A DNA stretch of 49,795 nt from Oscillospiraceae bacterium (GCA_015065425.1 SVQH01000021.1:1-49795); one strand, 5' to 3'. Counted from the stretch's first letter, positions 1 through 9,100 are shown. A program made the numbers and translations. Notes: a model not told the origin generated them from the letters alone.

Positions 1-28
1 GGTAAAGTGAACGCCGCCGTTGTTATTG

Positions 29-949
29 TTATCCTAATACATATTTTTTGAAATCTGCTGTCAGTTCATACATCTGGCGTATCTCAGCCTGTCTGTTACC
101 CGTAAATTCTGCTTTGTTTCTTACACGGCTGTCAATGTTGATGTCAAGTCCTTCAAGAGACAAATAATACTTCGCATTGACAGGATAGCACTGACATTCC
201 GCAACTGAAAAGAATCCTGCAAAATTCTGTAATTTCTGTGCTTTTTCGGGGTCGCTATCATATATCTTGCAAAGTTCAGCATATATTTCGGGATGGAAGT
301 TTGCCATAACCCCTGAAAATCCGGAACAACCGAGTCTGAGTGAATCAAGCAATATTGCAGAGTTTGCATTATAGATTTTCAATGATGAGCCTTTTACTGC
401 ATCAAGCTTATCCTTTATCATTCCGATATCACAGCAGGTGTCTTTGAGGAACTGATATCTGCCTGTTTCTGCCATTTTTTTGAGAATATATGGGGAGAGT
501 ACCCGTTTATAGGGATAAGGACATTCATAAACTCCTAAACCTATTTCAGGGAGACCGTCGGCAACATATTCCATGTTTTTAAGAAGGATATCATCGCTTT
601 CATCCGCTTTTGCAAAACGGTTTGCAATGAAAACATAGGCATCAATGCCGCATTCTATGTATTTATTTGCTTCATATATCTGTGTGTCAAGGTCATCTGC
701 CGTATGTCCGCTTGCAACTATAGTGAGGTCTTTAGGCTTGTGTGCCATTATAAATTTCAGCAGTTCAAGTTTTTCTTCAAAAGAGAGAAAAAATATTTCA
801 CTTGACTGACAAATGGCAAAGATGCCGTCAACGCCGCGTTCGCAATACCAGTTTATCAACTGTTCAACTGCATTATAATCGATTTTGTTATCGGTAGTAT
901 ACGGAGTTATCATTGTGGGATAAACACCGTTGGGAATGGTTTTTATCAT
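29..949 (-). CDS. DapA-family (dihydrodipicolinate synthase/N-acetylneuraminate lyase superfamily) aldolase
   Basis: A 306-residue TIM-barrel class I aldolase of the DapA superfamily, which makes or breaks C-C bonds next to a pyruvate-like carbonyl through a lysine Schiff base. The expected Lys is at residue 169 (FLKDT) and the active-site Tyr at 141 (VYECP). The substrate-carboxylate loop, usually GTTGE, reads CQSSE at about residues 48-51, so this is probably not true DHDPS. The substrate is unknown; sugar-acid or sialic-acid-type aldolases are alternatives. The start is supported by AAGGAG about 10 bases upstream. It is transcribed divergently from the HAD phosphatase gene. The window edge hides what lies downstream. 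Confidence 0.85.
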   Translation of the reverse strand: MIKTIPNGVYPTMITPYTTDNKIDYNAVEQLINWYCERGVDGIFAICQSSEIFFLSFEEKLELLKFIMAHKPKDLTIVASGHTADDLDTQIYEANKYIECGIDAYVFIANRFAKADESDDILLKNMEYVADGLPEIGLGVYECPYPYKRVLSPYILKKMAETGRYQFLKDTCCDIGMIKDKLDAVKGSSLKIYNANSAILLDSLRLGCSGFSGVMANFHPEIYAELCKIYDSDPEKAQKLQNFAGFFSVAECQCYPVNAKYYLSLEGLDINIDSRVRNKAEFTGNRQAEIRQMYELTADFKKYVLG

Positions 950-980
950 TCTTAAAATCTCCTTTATTTGTTGTAATTTT

Positions 981-1008
981 AGTATATATAAAATTTTTCT
1001 TTTGTCAA
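981..1008 (-). promoter_or_regulatory. Sigma-A-type promoter for the DapA-family gene
   Basis: Read on the minus strand, TTGACA (1003-1008) and TATACT (981-986) are separated by 16 bases and lie just upstream of the aldolase gene. Confidence 0.6.
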
Positions 1009-1013
1009 CAATA

Positions 1014-1042
1014 TTGAAAAATCTTTTGCATAGTGATACACT
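1014..1042 (+). promoter_or_regulatory. Sigma-A-type promoter for the HAD phosphatase
   Basis: TTGAAA (1014-1019), a 17-base spacer and TACACT (1037-1042). Transcription would start only a few bases before the GGTGAT ribosome binding site of the gene at 1059. It is back-to-back with the minus-strand promoter at 981-1008. Confidence 0.5.
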
Positions 1043-1058
1043 TTAACACGGTGATATA

Positions 1059-1871
1059 ATGGGAATTTTTGATAATGTTTTACTTTTATCTGATTTTGAC
1101 GGAACTCTTACCGGAAGCAGCGGTTGCCTTGTGCAGAGAAACCTCGATGCCGTAAGGTATTTTATTGCCGAAGGCGGCAGATTTTCTGTTTCAACAGGCA
1201 GAACGAAAATCGGTTTTCATAAATACTCTCCGGAATATATCAACGCCCCCGTGATACTCGGAAACGGTGCTATGGCATTTGATTATGAAAAAGGGGAAGC
1301 GGTTTTTGTGAATGCAATTACAGAGAAGAATATTCCCGTATTGAATCGGATTATTGCAGATAATCCGTGGATTTGTATGGAATTGTATTCCGTTGATGAT
1401 ACGGCGTATGTTATAAATATAAATCCTGCCAGTAAACGGCATTTTGAAAATCTCGGAATTGATTCTTACCGGGCGATAACTGAACTTACATCTGAAATGT
1501 TCCCTATGGTAAAAATCATGCTGAGTGCAGGAGAAAGAAGTGAAGAGATACAGAATTATCTGAGAAGCATTCCTCTCGGAGAAATGAAATTTATACCGTG
1601 TGCGGGCTCTTTTGTTGAAATACTTGCACAAAGTGCGGGGAAGGGCAATGCACTTTATCAGACAGCAGATTATCTCCTGATTGACAGGAAAAATGCGTTT
1701 GCAGTCGGAGACGGTTCAAACGATGTTGATATGATAGAGACAGCTTCTGTGGGTTTTGTGCCTTCAAGCGGCGACAGAATTGCACTCAATATTGCAGATG
1801 TTATTGTCTGTTCTTCCGATGAAGGAGCAGTTGCTGACGTTGTGTATTATTTAGCTGATAAGTTCAATTAA
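1059..1871 (+). CDS. Cof-type HAD-superfamily phosphatase
   Basis: A 270-residue HAD hydrolase of the Cof/type IIB group, typically sugar-phosphate or cofactor phosphatases in the cytoplasm. The nucleophile motif is SDFDGTLT with Asp12 and Asp14. A conserved Lys precedes the last motif (GKGNAL), and the acidic motif GDGSNDVDMIE is near residue 217. The length fits the family. The stop lies four bases inside the 3' end of the convergent oxidoreductase at 1868. The substrate cannot be told from sequence. The neighbours (aldolase and sugar dehydrogenase-type genes) suggest a sugar or sugar-acid phosphate, which is inference. Confidence 0.88.
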   Translation: MGIFDNVLLLSDFDGTLTGSSGCLVQRNLDAVRYFIAEGGRFSVSTGRTKIGFHKYSPEYINAPVILGNGAMAFDYEKGEAVFVNAITEKNIPVLNRIIADNPWICMELYSVDDTAYVININPASKRHFENLGIDSYRAITELTSEMFPMVKIMLSAGERSEEIQNYLRSIPLGEMKFIPCAGSFVEILAQSAGKGNALYQTADYLLIDRKNAFAVGDGSNDVDMIETASVGFVPSSGDRIALNIADVIVCSSDEGAVADVVYYLADKFN

Positions 1872-2845
1872 AAAAGAAAACCGTCATTTTTGCGGATAAC
1901 ATCGCACATTTCTCTTACTGTAAGTGCAGTGTTTTTTGCGAAAAAGTATTTTTCCGAGTAAATATCACTTGATTCACATAATCCAAGAAAAAGGCTGATT
2001 TCTCCGCTCATAATTTCATCTCTTGAGACATCTTCGGGAATAAGCATTTCAATATTGTCTTTATGTCTGAAATAAAGTCCCGAAAGCTGAGAAACGGATG
2101 AAAACATGAATGTACCGTTGTCTCCGATTATTTCAGAATATGAATATGTCTGACCGACTTTTGAATAATTCAGAGTGACGATTTTATCTTTATAGCAAAG
2201 TATTGAGCTTCCTGCTGCATCACAGCCGTTGGGAAGCATTACACTGTCGGATATTATTTTTTCAGGCATACCGAAAAGTCCTGCCGCAAGATAAAGATTG
2301 TATACACCAATATCCATAAGGCAACCTGTATGCATTCCGGGATTGAATATATTCGGATTCTCTCCGTTAATATAGAGCGGGTATTTGGAGGACAGTTGAT
2401 AAAAGTCAAAATGTGCCGACCTGATTTTTCCGAGAAGGTCAATTTTTTCAGAAATAAGCCTGAAGCCTTCTGTGTTTACGGTCATGATAGCTTCCGTATA
2501 TATAAGGGAGTTTTTTTCTGCAAGTGCATACAGCTCTTCCATTTGTGCTTTTGTAGTTGTTGCAGGTTTTTCACATATAACATTTTTTCCGTGTTCAAGA
2601 AAGAATCTGCTTTGTTCGTAATGGCAGACATTAGGACTTGCAATGTATACCGCTTCAATATTTTTATCATCTGCCATCGCACTAAGTTCGGTATAGTAAA
2701 CTGCGACGCCGTGCTTTTGAGCAAATTCACGTGCTTTTTTTTCGTTTCTTGAATAGACTGCATATAAATCCATATTTTTAACAGTTTTCGATGAGGATAT
2801 AAAACTTTCCGTAATCCAGGATGTTCCTATTGTTGCATATTTCAT
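1868..2845 (-). CDS. Gfo/Idh/MocA-family NAD(P)-dependent oxidoreductase (first copy)
   Basis: A 325-residue oxidoreductase with an N-terminal Rossmann fold (IGTSWITESF, residues 6-15) and the family's catalytic EKP motif at residues 92-94, followed by the C-terminal alpha/beta substrate domain. Members oxidise or epimerise sugars, inositols or related polyols. The first glycine motif is GTSWIT rather than GxGxxG, which is common in the family. The ribosome binding site CGGAG sits 8 bases before the start. It converges with the HAD phosphatase and diverges from the GNAT gene. It is a paralogue of the gene at 4356 but not a close copy. Confidence 0.85.
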   Translation of the reverse strand: MKYATIGTSWITESFISSSKTVKNMDLYAVYSRNEKKAREFAQKHGVAVYYTELSAMADDKNIEAVYIASPNVCHYEQSRFFLEHGKNVICEKPATTTKAQMEELYALAEKNSLIYTEAIMTVNTEGFRLISEKIDLLGKIRSAHFDFYQLSSKYPLYINGENPNIFNPGMHTGCLMDIGVYNLYLAAGLFGMPEKIISDSVMLPNGCDAAGSSILCYKDKIVTLNYSKVGQTYSYSEIIGDNGTFMFSSVSQLSGLYFRHKDNIEMLIPEDVSRDEIMSGEISLFLGLCESSDIYSEKYFFAKNTALTVREMCDVIRKNDGFLF

Positions 2846-2911
2846 ATTTGTATCTCCGTTGGATTTTTTCTTGAATATAACATATTTTTTTACAAATTAA
2901 CATAGTTTAGG

Positions 2912-2940
2912 TAGACTTTTTTGAAAATAAATTATATAAT
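2912..2940 (+). promoter_or_regulatory. Possible promoter for the GNAT-IMPase-oxidoreductase operon
   Basis: TAGACT (2912-2917), a 17-base spacer and a perfect TATAAT (2935-2940), about 30 bases before the GNAT start. The -35 box is weak. Confidence 0.4.
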
Positions 2941-2969
2941 TATAAAAACTTGAATTTTGAGGTGAAATT

Positions 2970-3533
2970 ATGCCTTCTGTCAGACCTTATAAAGAAAAAG
3001 ATAAAGAACGGGTACAGCAGATATGTCTTGCAAATGCAGGATGTCTCGGTTCTCCCGAAGATACTCAGAAATATATTCTGATTATGTATTGCAACTATTA
3101 TATCGAGCAGGAACCGGGTAACTGCTTTGTTGCCGTGAATGACGATGATGAAGCAGTCGGATATATAATCTGCAGCGAAAATTATGATACTTATGAAAGA
3201 GTTTTCACTGAATTATATCTTAATCAGTGTGCAGCCATAAGCCCTCAAAGATATGTTGAGGCAAAACTGGATCTTCTTTCACATTCCATGTTCAAAAATC
3301 AGTATCCTGCACATTTTCATATTGATATAGATGATAATTATCAGCGAATGGGCGTGGGTTCTTTGCTGATAAGCACTCTTAAGGCTCATCTCAGAAAAAA
3401 GAATGTTATGAATATGATGATGGTCTGCGGAGAAGATAATGAAAATGCCAAGAGTTTTTACAGAAAAAACGGCTTCAAGGATCTTCTTACCACAAAAATG
3501 GGACATGCAATGGCACTGGAGTTTGAAGAATGA
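2970..3533 (+). CDS. GNAT-family N-acetyltransferase
   Basis: A 187-residue GNAT acyl-CoA transferase. The acetyl-CoA binding motif A is at about residues 126-137 (YQRMGVGSLLIS, the R/Q-x-x-G-x-G/A pattern). It is followed by motif B residues ending in FYRKNGF, which are typical of the fold's last strands. The acceptor is unknown. The stop overlaps the start of the IMPase gene (ATGA), so the two are probably translationally coupled. AGGTG supports the ATG at 2970. Confidence 0.85.
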   Translation: MPSVRPYKEKDKERVQQICLANAGCLGSPEDTQKYILIMYCNYYIEQEPGNCFVAVNDDDEAVGYIICSENYDTYERVFTELYLNQCAAISPQRYVEAKLDLLSHSMFKNQYPAHFHIDIDDNYQRMGVGSLLISTLKAHLRKKNVMNMMMVCGEDNENAKSFYRKNGFKDLLTTKMGHAMALEFEE

Positions 3534-4336
3534 TGAATGCTTTGAGTTTTGAATTTTCTGATTATCTTGTTGAGCTTATCCGCAGCTGCGGTGAGTATAT
3601 GCTCAGTGCGGGAGATGTTGAAGACGAGAAGGGAAACATAAAAGCCAAAAGCGGCGATGCTGATTTTGTTACGGTATTTGATGAAGGTGTTCAACAGAAG
3701 CTTATAAACGGAATTAAGGATAAACTTCCCGATGCAGAGTTTTTTGCTGAAGAAAAGGACAATTTTGCAGAAGACACAAAAAAGGGAATATGTTTCGTTA
3801 TTGACCCTATTGACGGCACAACAAATTTTATTCACTCTCTTAATGCATCAGCCATTTCCGTTGCAATGCTTGTTGACGGTGAAATTGTTCTGGGAATTAT
3901 ATATGACCCATACCGTGATGAACTTTTTTCAGCAAAAAAAGGCAAAGGTGCTTACTGTAATGCTGAAAAAATAAGTGTTTCATCAAGAAGCTTGGGTGAT
4001 TCTCTCATCTCTTTCGGTACTACGCCTTATAAGAAAAAAGAGTATGCCGGAAAGGGTTTTTCCGTTGCGGAAAACATTTTCCGTAATTGTGCAGATATCA
4101 GACGAAGCGGCAGTGCAGCCATTGATATGGCTAATGTTGCCTGCGGAAGGCTCGACGGATTTTTTGAGTGTGTTTTGTCACCGTGGGATTATGCCGCAGG
4201 TTCTTTGATTGTCCGTGAAGCAGGTGGAAAAGTAACGGATTTTGACGGAAATGAACTCACCTTTTCAGAACCGTCTTCTTTGCTTTGTTCAAATAATACA
4301 GTTCATGATAAGCTTACAGCTTTGATTAATAAATAA
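3530..4336 (+). CDS. Inositol monophosphatase family protein
   Basis: A 268-residue Mg-dependent, Li-sensitive-type phosphatase of the IMPase/SuhB superfamily. Metal ligands are visible as FFAEE (Glu74/75), IDPIDGTTN (Asp92, Asp95, Thr97) and WDYAAG near residue 219. Substrates in the family include inositol phosphates, sugar bisphosphates and 3'-phosphoadenosine phosphate; nothing here picks one. The start overlaps the GNAT stop as ATGA. A second ATG follows immediately at 3533. The gene is 19 bases upstream of another Gfo/Idh/MocA gene, so a polyol or inositol-like pathway is a reasonable guess. Confidence 0.88.
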   Translation: MMNALSFEFSDYLVELIRSCGEYMLSAGDVEDEKGNIKAKSGDADFVTVFDEGVQQKLINGIKDKLPDAEFFAEEKDNFAEDTKKGICFVIDPIDGTTNFIHSLNASAISVAMLVDGEIVLGIIYDPYRDELFSAKKGKGAYCNAEKISVSSRSLGDSLISFGTTPYKKKEYAGKGFSVAENIFRNCADIRRSGSAAIDMANVACGRLDGFFECVLSPWDYAAGSLIVREAGGKVTDFDGNELTFSEPSSLLCSNNTVHDKLTALINK

Positions 4337-4355
4337 TTTTTCGGAGGAAAATTTT

Positions 4356-5510
4356 ATGGCAGATAATATTCTTGACCGTTTCAAGGACGGTTCACAGGAA
4401 GAAAAGGTTATTGATACCGCAAAGAAAGTCAAGGTTGGTATCATCGGTACCGGCTGGATAGCTGAAGCACATGTTGAAAATTATCTTAAGTGTCCCGATG
4501 TTGAAATTGTTGCTGCAGCAGACCTTGTTCCCGGTAAAGCAGAAAAATTCTGCAAAGCCAACGGTATCGAAGGGGTTCGCCTTTATCCCGACCACAAATC
4601 AATGATAGATGCAGAGGAGCTTGATGCAGTAAGCGTTTGTACTTACAACAGAACTCATGCCGAGTGTACAATCTATGCACTCGAACACGGTATAAATGTG
4701 CTTCTTGAAAAGCCCATGTGTGTTACACTTGAAGAGGCAGTAGAAATCTGTCGTGCTGAAAAGAAGAGCGGTAAAATACTTTCCATCGGTTTCCAGCCCA
4801 GATTTGATGAAAATATGAAAATGGTAAAGAAGATAGTTGAATCAGGCGAACTCGGTGATGTTTATTACATCCAGACGGGCGGCGGCAGAAGAAGAGGTAT
4901 TCCCACTCCTTACGGTACCAGCTTTATTGAGGATAAAACAGCAGGTATCGGTGCACTTGCCGATATCGGTTGTTATTCACTTGATATGGTTCTTAATGCC
5001 GTCGGATATCCCAAGCCCCTCACTGTTTCAGGCTATACTTCCGCATTTTTCGGAAAGGACCCCGCTACATTCCCCGGTCATCCCGAATATGCAGAGCTTT
5101 TCGGAGTTGACGATTTCGCAGCAGCATTTGTAAGACTTGAAGGCGGAATCATTCTCGATTTCCGTATTTCATGGGCTATGAATCTTGATACTCCCGGCGA
5201 TACCATTATTCTCGGTACAAAAGCAGGTCTTCGTATCCCGTCAACAGAATGCTGGAACGGAAGCATTGGCGGACCTCTCAAAATATACAGAACTATCGCA
5301 GGTAGTGATGTTGAAACTGTTGTTCCCGAAAGAAATAACAGTCAGGACAACTTCTACAGTAAAATCCGTCTGTTTATTGATGCTGTCAAGGAAGGCGGAT
5401 GTGCTCCCGTACCTTCAAGTCAGATTATCTACAATCAGGCTATAATTGACGGTATTTCAAGATCTGCAAAGTGTGGCAGAGAAGTTACCGTAGAAATTCC
5501 CGAAATATAA
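4356..5510 (+). CDS. Gfo/Idh/MocA-family NAD(P)-dependent oxidoreductase (second copy)
   Basis: A 384-residue dehydrogenase with a 25-residue N-terminal extension before the Rossmann motif (GIIGTGWIAEAH, about residues 28-39). The EKP catalytic motif is at 118-120, and the C-terminal substrate domain contains a GCYSLDM segment. A clear GGAGG ribosome binding site precedes ATG 4356. Codon choice (many CCC, GGT and CTT codons) looks more expression-adapted than in the neighbouring paralogue at 1868. It is third in the operon after the GNAT and IMPase genes, and rimM follows after only 3 bases. Confidence 0.87.
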   Translation: MADNILDRFKDGSQEEKVIDTAKKVKVGIIGTGWIAEAHVENYLKCPDVEIVAAADLVPGKAEKFCKANGIEGVRLYPDHKSMIDAEELDAVSVCTYNRTHAECTIYALEHGINVLLEKPMCVTLEEAVEICRAEKKSGKILSIGFQPRFDENMKMVKKIVESGELGDVYYIQTGGGRRRGIPTPYGTSFIEDKTAGIGALADIGCYSLDMVLNAVGYPKPLTVSGYTSAFFGKDPATFPGHPEYAELFGVDDFAAAFVRLEGGIILDFRISWAMNLDTPGDTIILGTKAGLRIPSTECWNGSIGGPLKIYRTIAGSDVETVVPERNNSQDNFYSKIRLFIDAVKEGGCAPVPSSQIIYNQAIIDGISRSAKCGREVTVEIPEI

Positions 5511-5513
5511 GTT

Positions 5514-6032
5514 ATGAAGAAAGATTATCTTGAACTTGGTCAGATAGTCGGAACTCACGGAATCAGAGGGGAAATCCGCATCAATCCTTGGTGCGATTCC
5601 CCTGATTTTGTCAAAGGGTTCAGGACTGTTTATTTTGACGATAAAGGACAAAAAGAAATAAAAGTAGTCTCAGGGCGTCCGCACGGCAACATAATACTTA
5701 TGAAGCTTGAGGGAATTGAAAGCATAGAGGCGGCTGAAAAACTGCGTAACAGAATTCTTTACATCAGGTCTTCCGATGTTAAGCTGCCTGTGGGTACATG
5801 GTTCATTGAAGAACTTATAGGATGTGATGCACTTGATTCCGACGATTTGCATAAGTACGGCACCATAACAGATGTTTCTCAGACAGGAGCGAATGATGTG
5901 TGGCACATCACAGATGACAGCGGTACAGAATATCTGATTCCTGCCATAAAAGATGTTGTTATTGATGTTGACGTTGCCGAAAACAAGGCATTAATAAGAC
6001 CGTTGAAAGGAATATTTGACGATGCGGATTGA
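5514..6032 (+). CDS. rimM: Ribosome maturation factor RimM
   Basis: A 172-residue 30S maturation factor that helps assemble the 3' domain of 16S rRNA and binds S19. The N-terminal beta-barrel motif LGQIVGTHGIRGE is at residues 7-19, and the C-terminal PRC-barrel carries IPAIKDVV near residue 142. Length is standard. It starts 3 bases after the oxidoreductase stop with only a weak ribosome binding site, and it overlaps trmD by 11 bases. rimM-trmD order is conserved in bacteria, although rpsP and rplS, the usual flanking genes, are absent here. Confidence 0.95.
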   Translation: MKKDYLELGQIVGTHGIRGEIRINPWCDSPDFVKGFRTVYFDDKGQKEIKVVSGRPHGNIILMKLEGIESIEAAEKLRNRILYIRSSDVKLPVGTWFIEELIGCDALDSDDLHKYGTITDVSQTGANDVWHITDDSGTEYLIPAIKDVVIDVDVAENKALIRPLKGIFDDAD

Positions 6033-6762
6033 TATCCTTACTCTTTTCCCTGATATGTGCCGCTGTGTATATTCCGAAAGTATAATCGGACGGGCAGTTT
6101 CAAACGGCTTTCTTGAGGTATATTCGCATAATATCAGAGATTATTCAAAAGATAAACATAACCGTGTTGATGATACACCCTATGGCGGCGGAATGGGAAT
6201 GCTTATGCAGGCTCAACCTATATATGACTGTTATTCCGCTGTTTGCAATGATATCGGGACAAAACCTCATCTGATATATATGTCTCCTCAGGGAAAGGTG
6301 CTTAATCAGGAAAAAGTCAAAGAACTTTCTTCTTATGATAATATTGCCATTCTCTGCGGACACTATGAGGGAATTGATGAAAGAGTTCTTGAGGAAATAG
6401 TCGATGAGGAGATATCCATCGGGGATTATGTGCTTACGGGCGGCGAGCTTCCTGCGTTGGTGCTTCTTGACAGTGTTGCAAGAATGCTTGACGGAGTTCT
6501 TCCCAATGAAGAGGCTTTTTCTCTTGAAAGTCATTACAACGGACTGCTTGAGCATCCTCAATACACGAAACCCTTTGAATGGAACTCAAAAACGGTGCCG
6601 GAGGTTCTTGTTTCCGGTCATCACGCAAATATTGAAAAATGGAAGCATGAACAGTCACTTATCCGTACAGCACAGAGAAGACCTGATATGCTTGATAAGG
6701 CAAATTTGACAGAAAAGGACAAATTGTTTTTGAAGTCATTGCAAAATAAGGAGAAAAATTAG
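6022..6762 (+). CDS. trmD: tRNA (guanine37-N1)-methyltransferase TrmD
   Basis: A 246-residue SPOUT-class enzyme that makes m1G37 in tRNA from S-adenosylmethionine. Signature segments are the N-terminal MRIDILTLFPDM, the GGGMGMLM loop, CGHYEGIDERV, and the trefoil-knot segment GDYVLTGGE. The ATG at 6022 is chosen over a TTG at 6016 because it begins the conserved N-terminus and has AAGGAA about 9 bases upstream, inside rimM. Its start overlaps the rimM end. Confidence 0.96.
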   Translation: MRIDILTLFPDMCRCVYSESIIGRAVSNGFLEVYSHNIRDYSKDKHNRVDDTPYGGGMGMLMQAQPIYDCYSAVCNDIGTKPHLIYMSPQGKVLNQEKVKELSSYDNIAILCGHYEGIDERVLEEIVDEEISIGDYVLTGGELPALVLLDSVARMLDGVLPNEEAFSLESHYNGLLEHPQYTKPFEWNSKTVPEVLVSGHHANIEKWKHEQSLIRTAQRRPDMLDKANLTEKDKLFLKSLQNKEKN

Positions 6763-6803
6763 ATTATTTGCTGTAAATGAGTTTATTATTGTGGTAAACT
6801 TGC

Positions 6804-6840
6804 ACAAAACAGCATTAAAGTTTTTGTTCTGTTTTAGTTT
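6804..6840 (+). terminator. Possible terminator after trmD
   Basis: ACAAAACAG and CTGTTTT arms are followed by AGTTTTT. The loop is long and the stem weak, so this is only a candidate. Confidence 0.3.
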
Positions 6841-6875
6841 TTCAAACGAATTGTTTTTTTGTTTGATTATTTTGA

Positions 6876-6903
6876 TTGACTGCTTTTAAGTTTGTGCTAT
6901 AAT
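6876..6903 (+). promoter_or_regulatory. Promoter of the HPr gene
   Basis: TTGACT (6876-6881), a 16-base spacer and TATAAT (6898-6903). It lies about 37 bases upstream of the HPr start and downstream of trmD, so HPr has its own transcript. Confidence 0.7.
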
Positions 6904-6939
6904 ATATTATAAATTAGTTTTCCGAGAGGGGATTATAAT

Positions 6940-7203
6940 ATGATCACTAAGGACATCACCGTGCAGAATCAGGTTGGTCTTCATGCAAGACCCGCTACTT
7001 TCTTTATTCAGAGAGCAAACGAGTTCAAATCAGCCATCTGGGTTGAAAAAGAAGAACGCAGAGCAAATGCCAAGAGCCTTCTCGGCGTACTTTCTCTCGG
7101 AATTACAGGCGGTACTGAAATCAGAATTATTGCTGACGGTCAGGATGAAGCTGATGCAGTTGCTGCTCTTGAAAAGCTCGTTATTTCCGGCTTTACAGAG
7201 TAA
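6940..7203 (+). CDS. HPr-family phosphocarrier protein
   Basis: An 87-residue HPr-type protein. His15 in GLHARPA is the site phosphorylated by enzyme I in the sugar phosphotransferase system. Ser46 in AKSLLGVL is the site of HPr kinase/phosphorylase in Firmicutes, where P-Ser-HPr is the corepressor of catabolite control. Both sites being intact supports a true HPr rather than a Crh-like protein, which lacks the histidine. It has a GAGAGGGG ribosome binding site, its own promoter and its own terminator. No ptsI is in the window, so whether it serves transport or regulation is not settled here. Confidence 0.92.
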   Translation: MITKDITVQNQVGLHARPATFFIQRANEFKSAIWVEKEERRANAKSLLGVLSLGITGGTEIRIIADGQDEADAVAALEKLVISGFTE

Positions 7204-7222
7204 TATTGAATTTGTGCGTTGG

Positions 7223-7254
7223 GTGTATCGGGTTACCGGTACACTTTTTTCTTT
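7223..7254 (+). terminator. Rho-independent terminator of the HPr gene
   Basis: A stem of GTGTA-TCGG with CCGG-TACAC around GTTA is followed by TTTTTTCTTTT. It separates HPr from uvrC. Confidence 0.8.
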
Positions 7255-7273
7255 TATCGGGAGCTGATAAATT

Positions 7274-9100
7274 TTGAAAAAATTAGAAGAATTAAGAAAA
7301 AAAGCCGGAGCTTTGCCTGAACGCCCCGGAGTTTATATAATGAAAAACAGTTCAGGTGAGATTATTTATATAGGTAAGGCAAAGGTGCTTAAAAACCGTG
7401 TTAGTCAGTATTTCGGTTCGCAGAACAAGCATTCTTCAAAAGTACTGAGAATGGTTGAAAATGTTCACGATTTTGACTATATAATGGTATCATCGGAATT
7501 TGAAGCTCTTGTACTTGAATGCAGCCTTATTAAAGAGTATATGCCGAAGTATAACATTCTTCTGAAGGATGACAAAGGTTATTCTTATGTCAGAATAACG
7601 GAAAAAGACGGATGGAAGAGTATTGCCTCAGTGCTTCAGAAAGATGATGACTCAGCCGTATATTACGGCCCGTATACCTATTCTGACAGTGTTTCCGAGG
7701 CTGTAAGGGAAGCTGTTGATATATATAAGCTTCCTCACTGTGGTAAAAAATTCCCCCGGGACATAAGCAAAAAAAACCGTCCTTGTCTTAATTACCACAT
7801 AAAACTGTGTTCAGGAGCCTGTGCCGGTAAGATATCTGAAGAAGAAAATAATTCAAATGTCGATGATGCTCTTGAACTTGTACTCGGCGGCAAGAAAAAA
7901 ATCACGGATAAACTCAAAGAGGAGATGCAGGAGGCGTCCGATGCACTTGAGTTTGAGAGAGCAGCCAAAATCAGAGACAAGCTCCGTTCAATAGAACGGG
8001 TATCAAAAAAACAGCATGTTGTTGCTTTGAAATGTCCCGATCAGGATGTTTTCGGAATTGAAAGCATTGATGAAAAAACCTGTATAAATGTGTTGAATAT
8101 AAGAGGCGGTACAATAGTAAAAACGGATAATTTTATTGTTGATAAGCCCGACAGCACGGAAGAAGAGTATATTTCTCTTATTGCCGCTTATTATTCCTCA
8201 AGAGATGATTATCCCGACAGAATCTGCATAGATTTTGATTTTTCCGACCAATCCTTTATATATGAGTATCTTAACCGTTTGTCAGGTAAAAAAATAAATG
8301 TTATGAATCCGAAAGCAGGAGAGAGCTTTACTCTTCTTGAAATGGCAAAACGGAATGCTTCCGAAAAACTTTCACGTGTTTTGTCTTATAATGATAAGAA
8401 AAAAGCAGTTCTTTATGAATTGAAAGAACTATTAGGACTTCAGGAGTTCCCGTCTGTCATTGAGGCTTATGATATATCAAACATGAACGGAAGTGAAAAT
8501 GTCGGAGGAATGATAGTCTATATCAACGGAAGACCTTCCAAAAAGAACTACAGAAAATTTATGATAAAATCTTTTGAAGGGCAGGATGACTTCCGTTCTC
8601 TTGCAGAAGTCCTCACAAGAAGAATAGGTGAGTATCATATAAATAAAGATGTTCCCGAAGGATTCGGACTGAAGCCTGATCTTATTCTTCTTGACGGCGG
8701 TGCAGGTCAGGTAAGTGCGGTTAAAGCCGTTCTTGAAGAGAGAGATTTTGATGTGCCTCTTTTCGGAATGGTGAAGGACGGAAAACATCGCACGAGAGCT
8801 ATTACTACCGGCGGAAAAGAAATTACCATAAACGACAACAGAAGTGTGTTCAGTTTTATATCGGAAATTCAGGAAGAGGTACACCGATACGCAATAGGCT
8901 ATCACCGTACTTTGAAAAAAAAGAATACTTTTGTATCAGAACTGACGCTTATACCCGGTGTCGGTGAAAAGAAAGCAAAAAATCTCATGACTGCTTTCAG
9001 AAACATTGAGAATATAAAAAAGGCTGATATAGATGAACTTTGCAAGGTTCCGGGTATAAACGAAAAACAGGCACAGATTATTTTTGACTATTTCAGGTAA
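7274..9100 (+). CDS. uvrC: Excinuclease ABC subunit C
   Basis: A 608-residue UvrC, which makes both incisions in nucleotide excision repair. In order it has a GIY-YIG nuclease domain (about 12-90, PGVYIMKN and IYIGKA), a UvrB-binding UVR motif (about 210-240, LEFERAAKIRDKL), the RNase H-like 5' nuclease domain (about 370-530, AYDISNMNGS and LLDGGAGQ) and paired helix-hairpin-helix motifs at the end (LIPGVGEKKA, VPGINEKQA). Length is typical. The start is TTG, supported by GGGAG 10 bases upstream and by the conserved N-terminus. Confidence 0.97.
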   Translation: MKKLEELRKKAGALPERPGVYIMKNSSGEIIYIGKAKVLKNRVSQYFGSQNKHSSKVLRMVENVHDFDYIMVSSEFEALVLECSLIKEYMPKYNILLKDDKGYSYVRITEKDGWKSIASVLQKDDDSAVYYGPYTYSDSVSEAVREAVDIYKLPHCGKKFPRDISKKNRPCLNYHIKLCSGACAGKISEEENNSNVDDALELVLGGKKKITDKLKEEMQEASDALEFERAAKIRDKLRSIERVSKKQHVVALKCPDQDVFGIESIDEKTCINVLNIRGGTIVKTDNFIVDKPDSTEEEYISLIAAYYSSRDDYPDRICIDFDFSDQSFIYEYLNRLSGKKINVMNPKAGESFTLLEMAKRNASEKLSRVLSYNDKKKAVLYELKELLGLQEFPSVIEAYDISNMNGSENVGGMIVYINGRPSKKNYRKFMIKSFEGQDDFRSLAEVLTRRIGEYHINKDVPEGFGLKPDLILLDGGAGQVSAVKAVLEERDFDVPLFGMVKDGKHRTRAITTGGKEITINDNRSVFSFISEIQEEVHRYAIGYHRTLKKKNTFVSELTLIPGVGEKKAKNLMTAFRNIENIKKADIDELCKVPGINEKQAQIIFDYFR

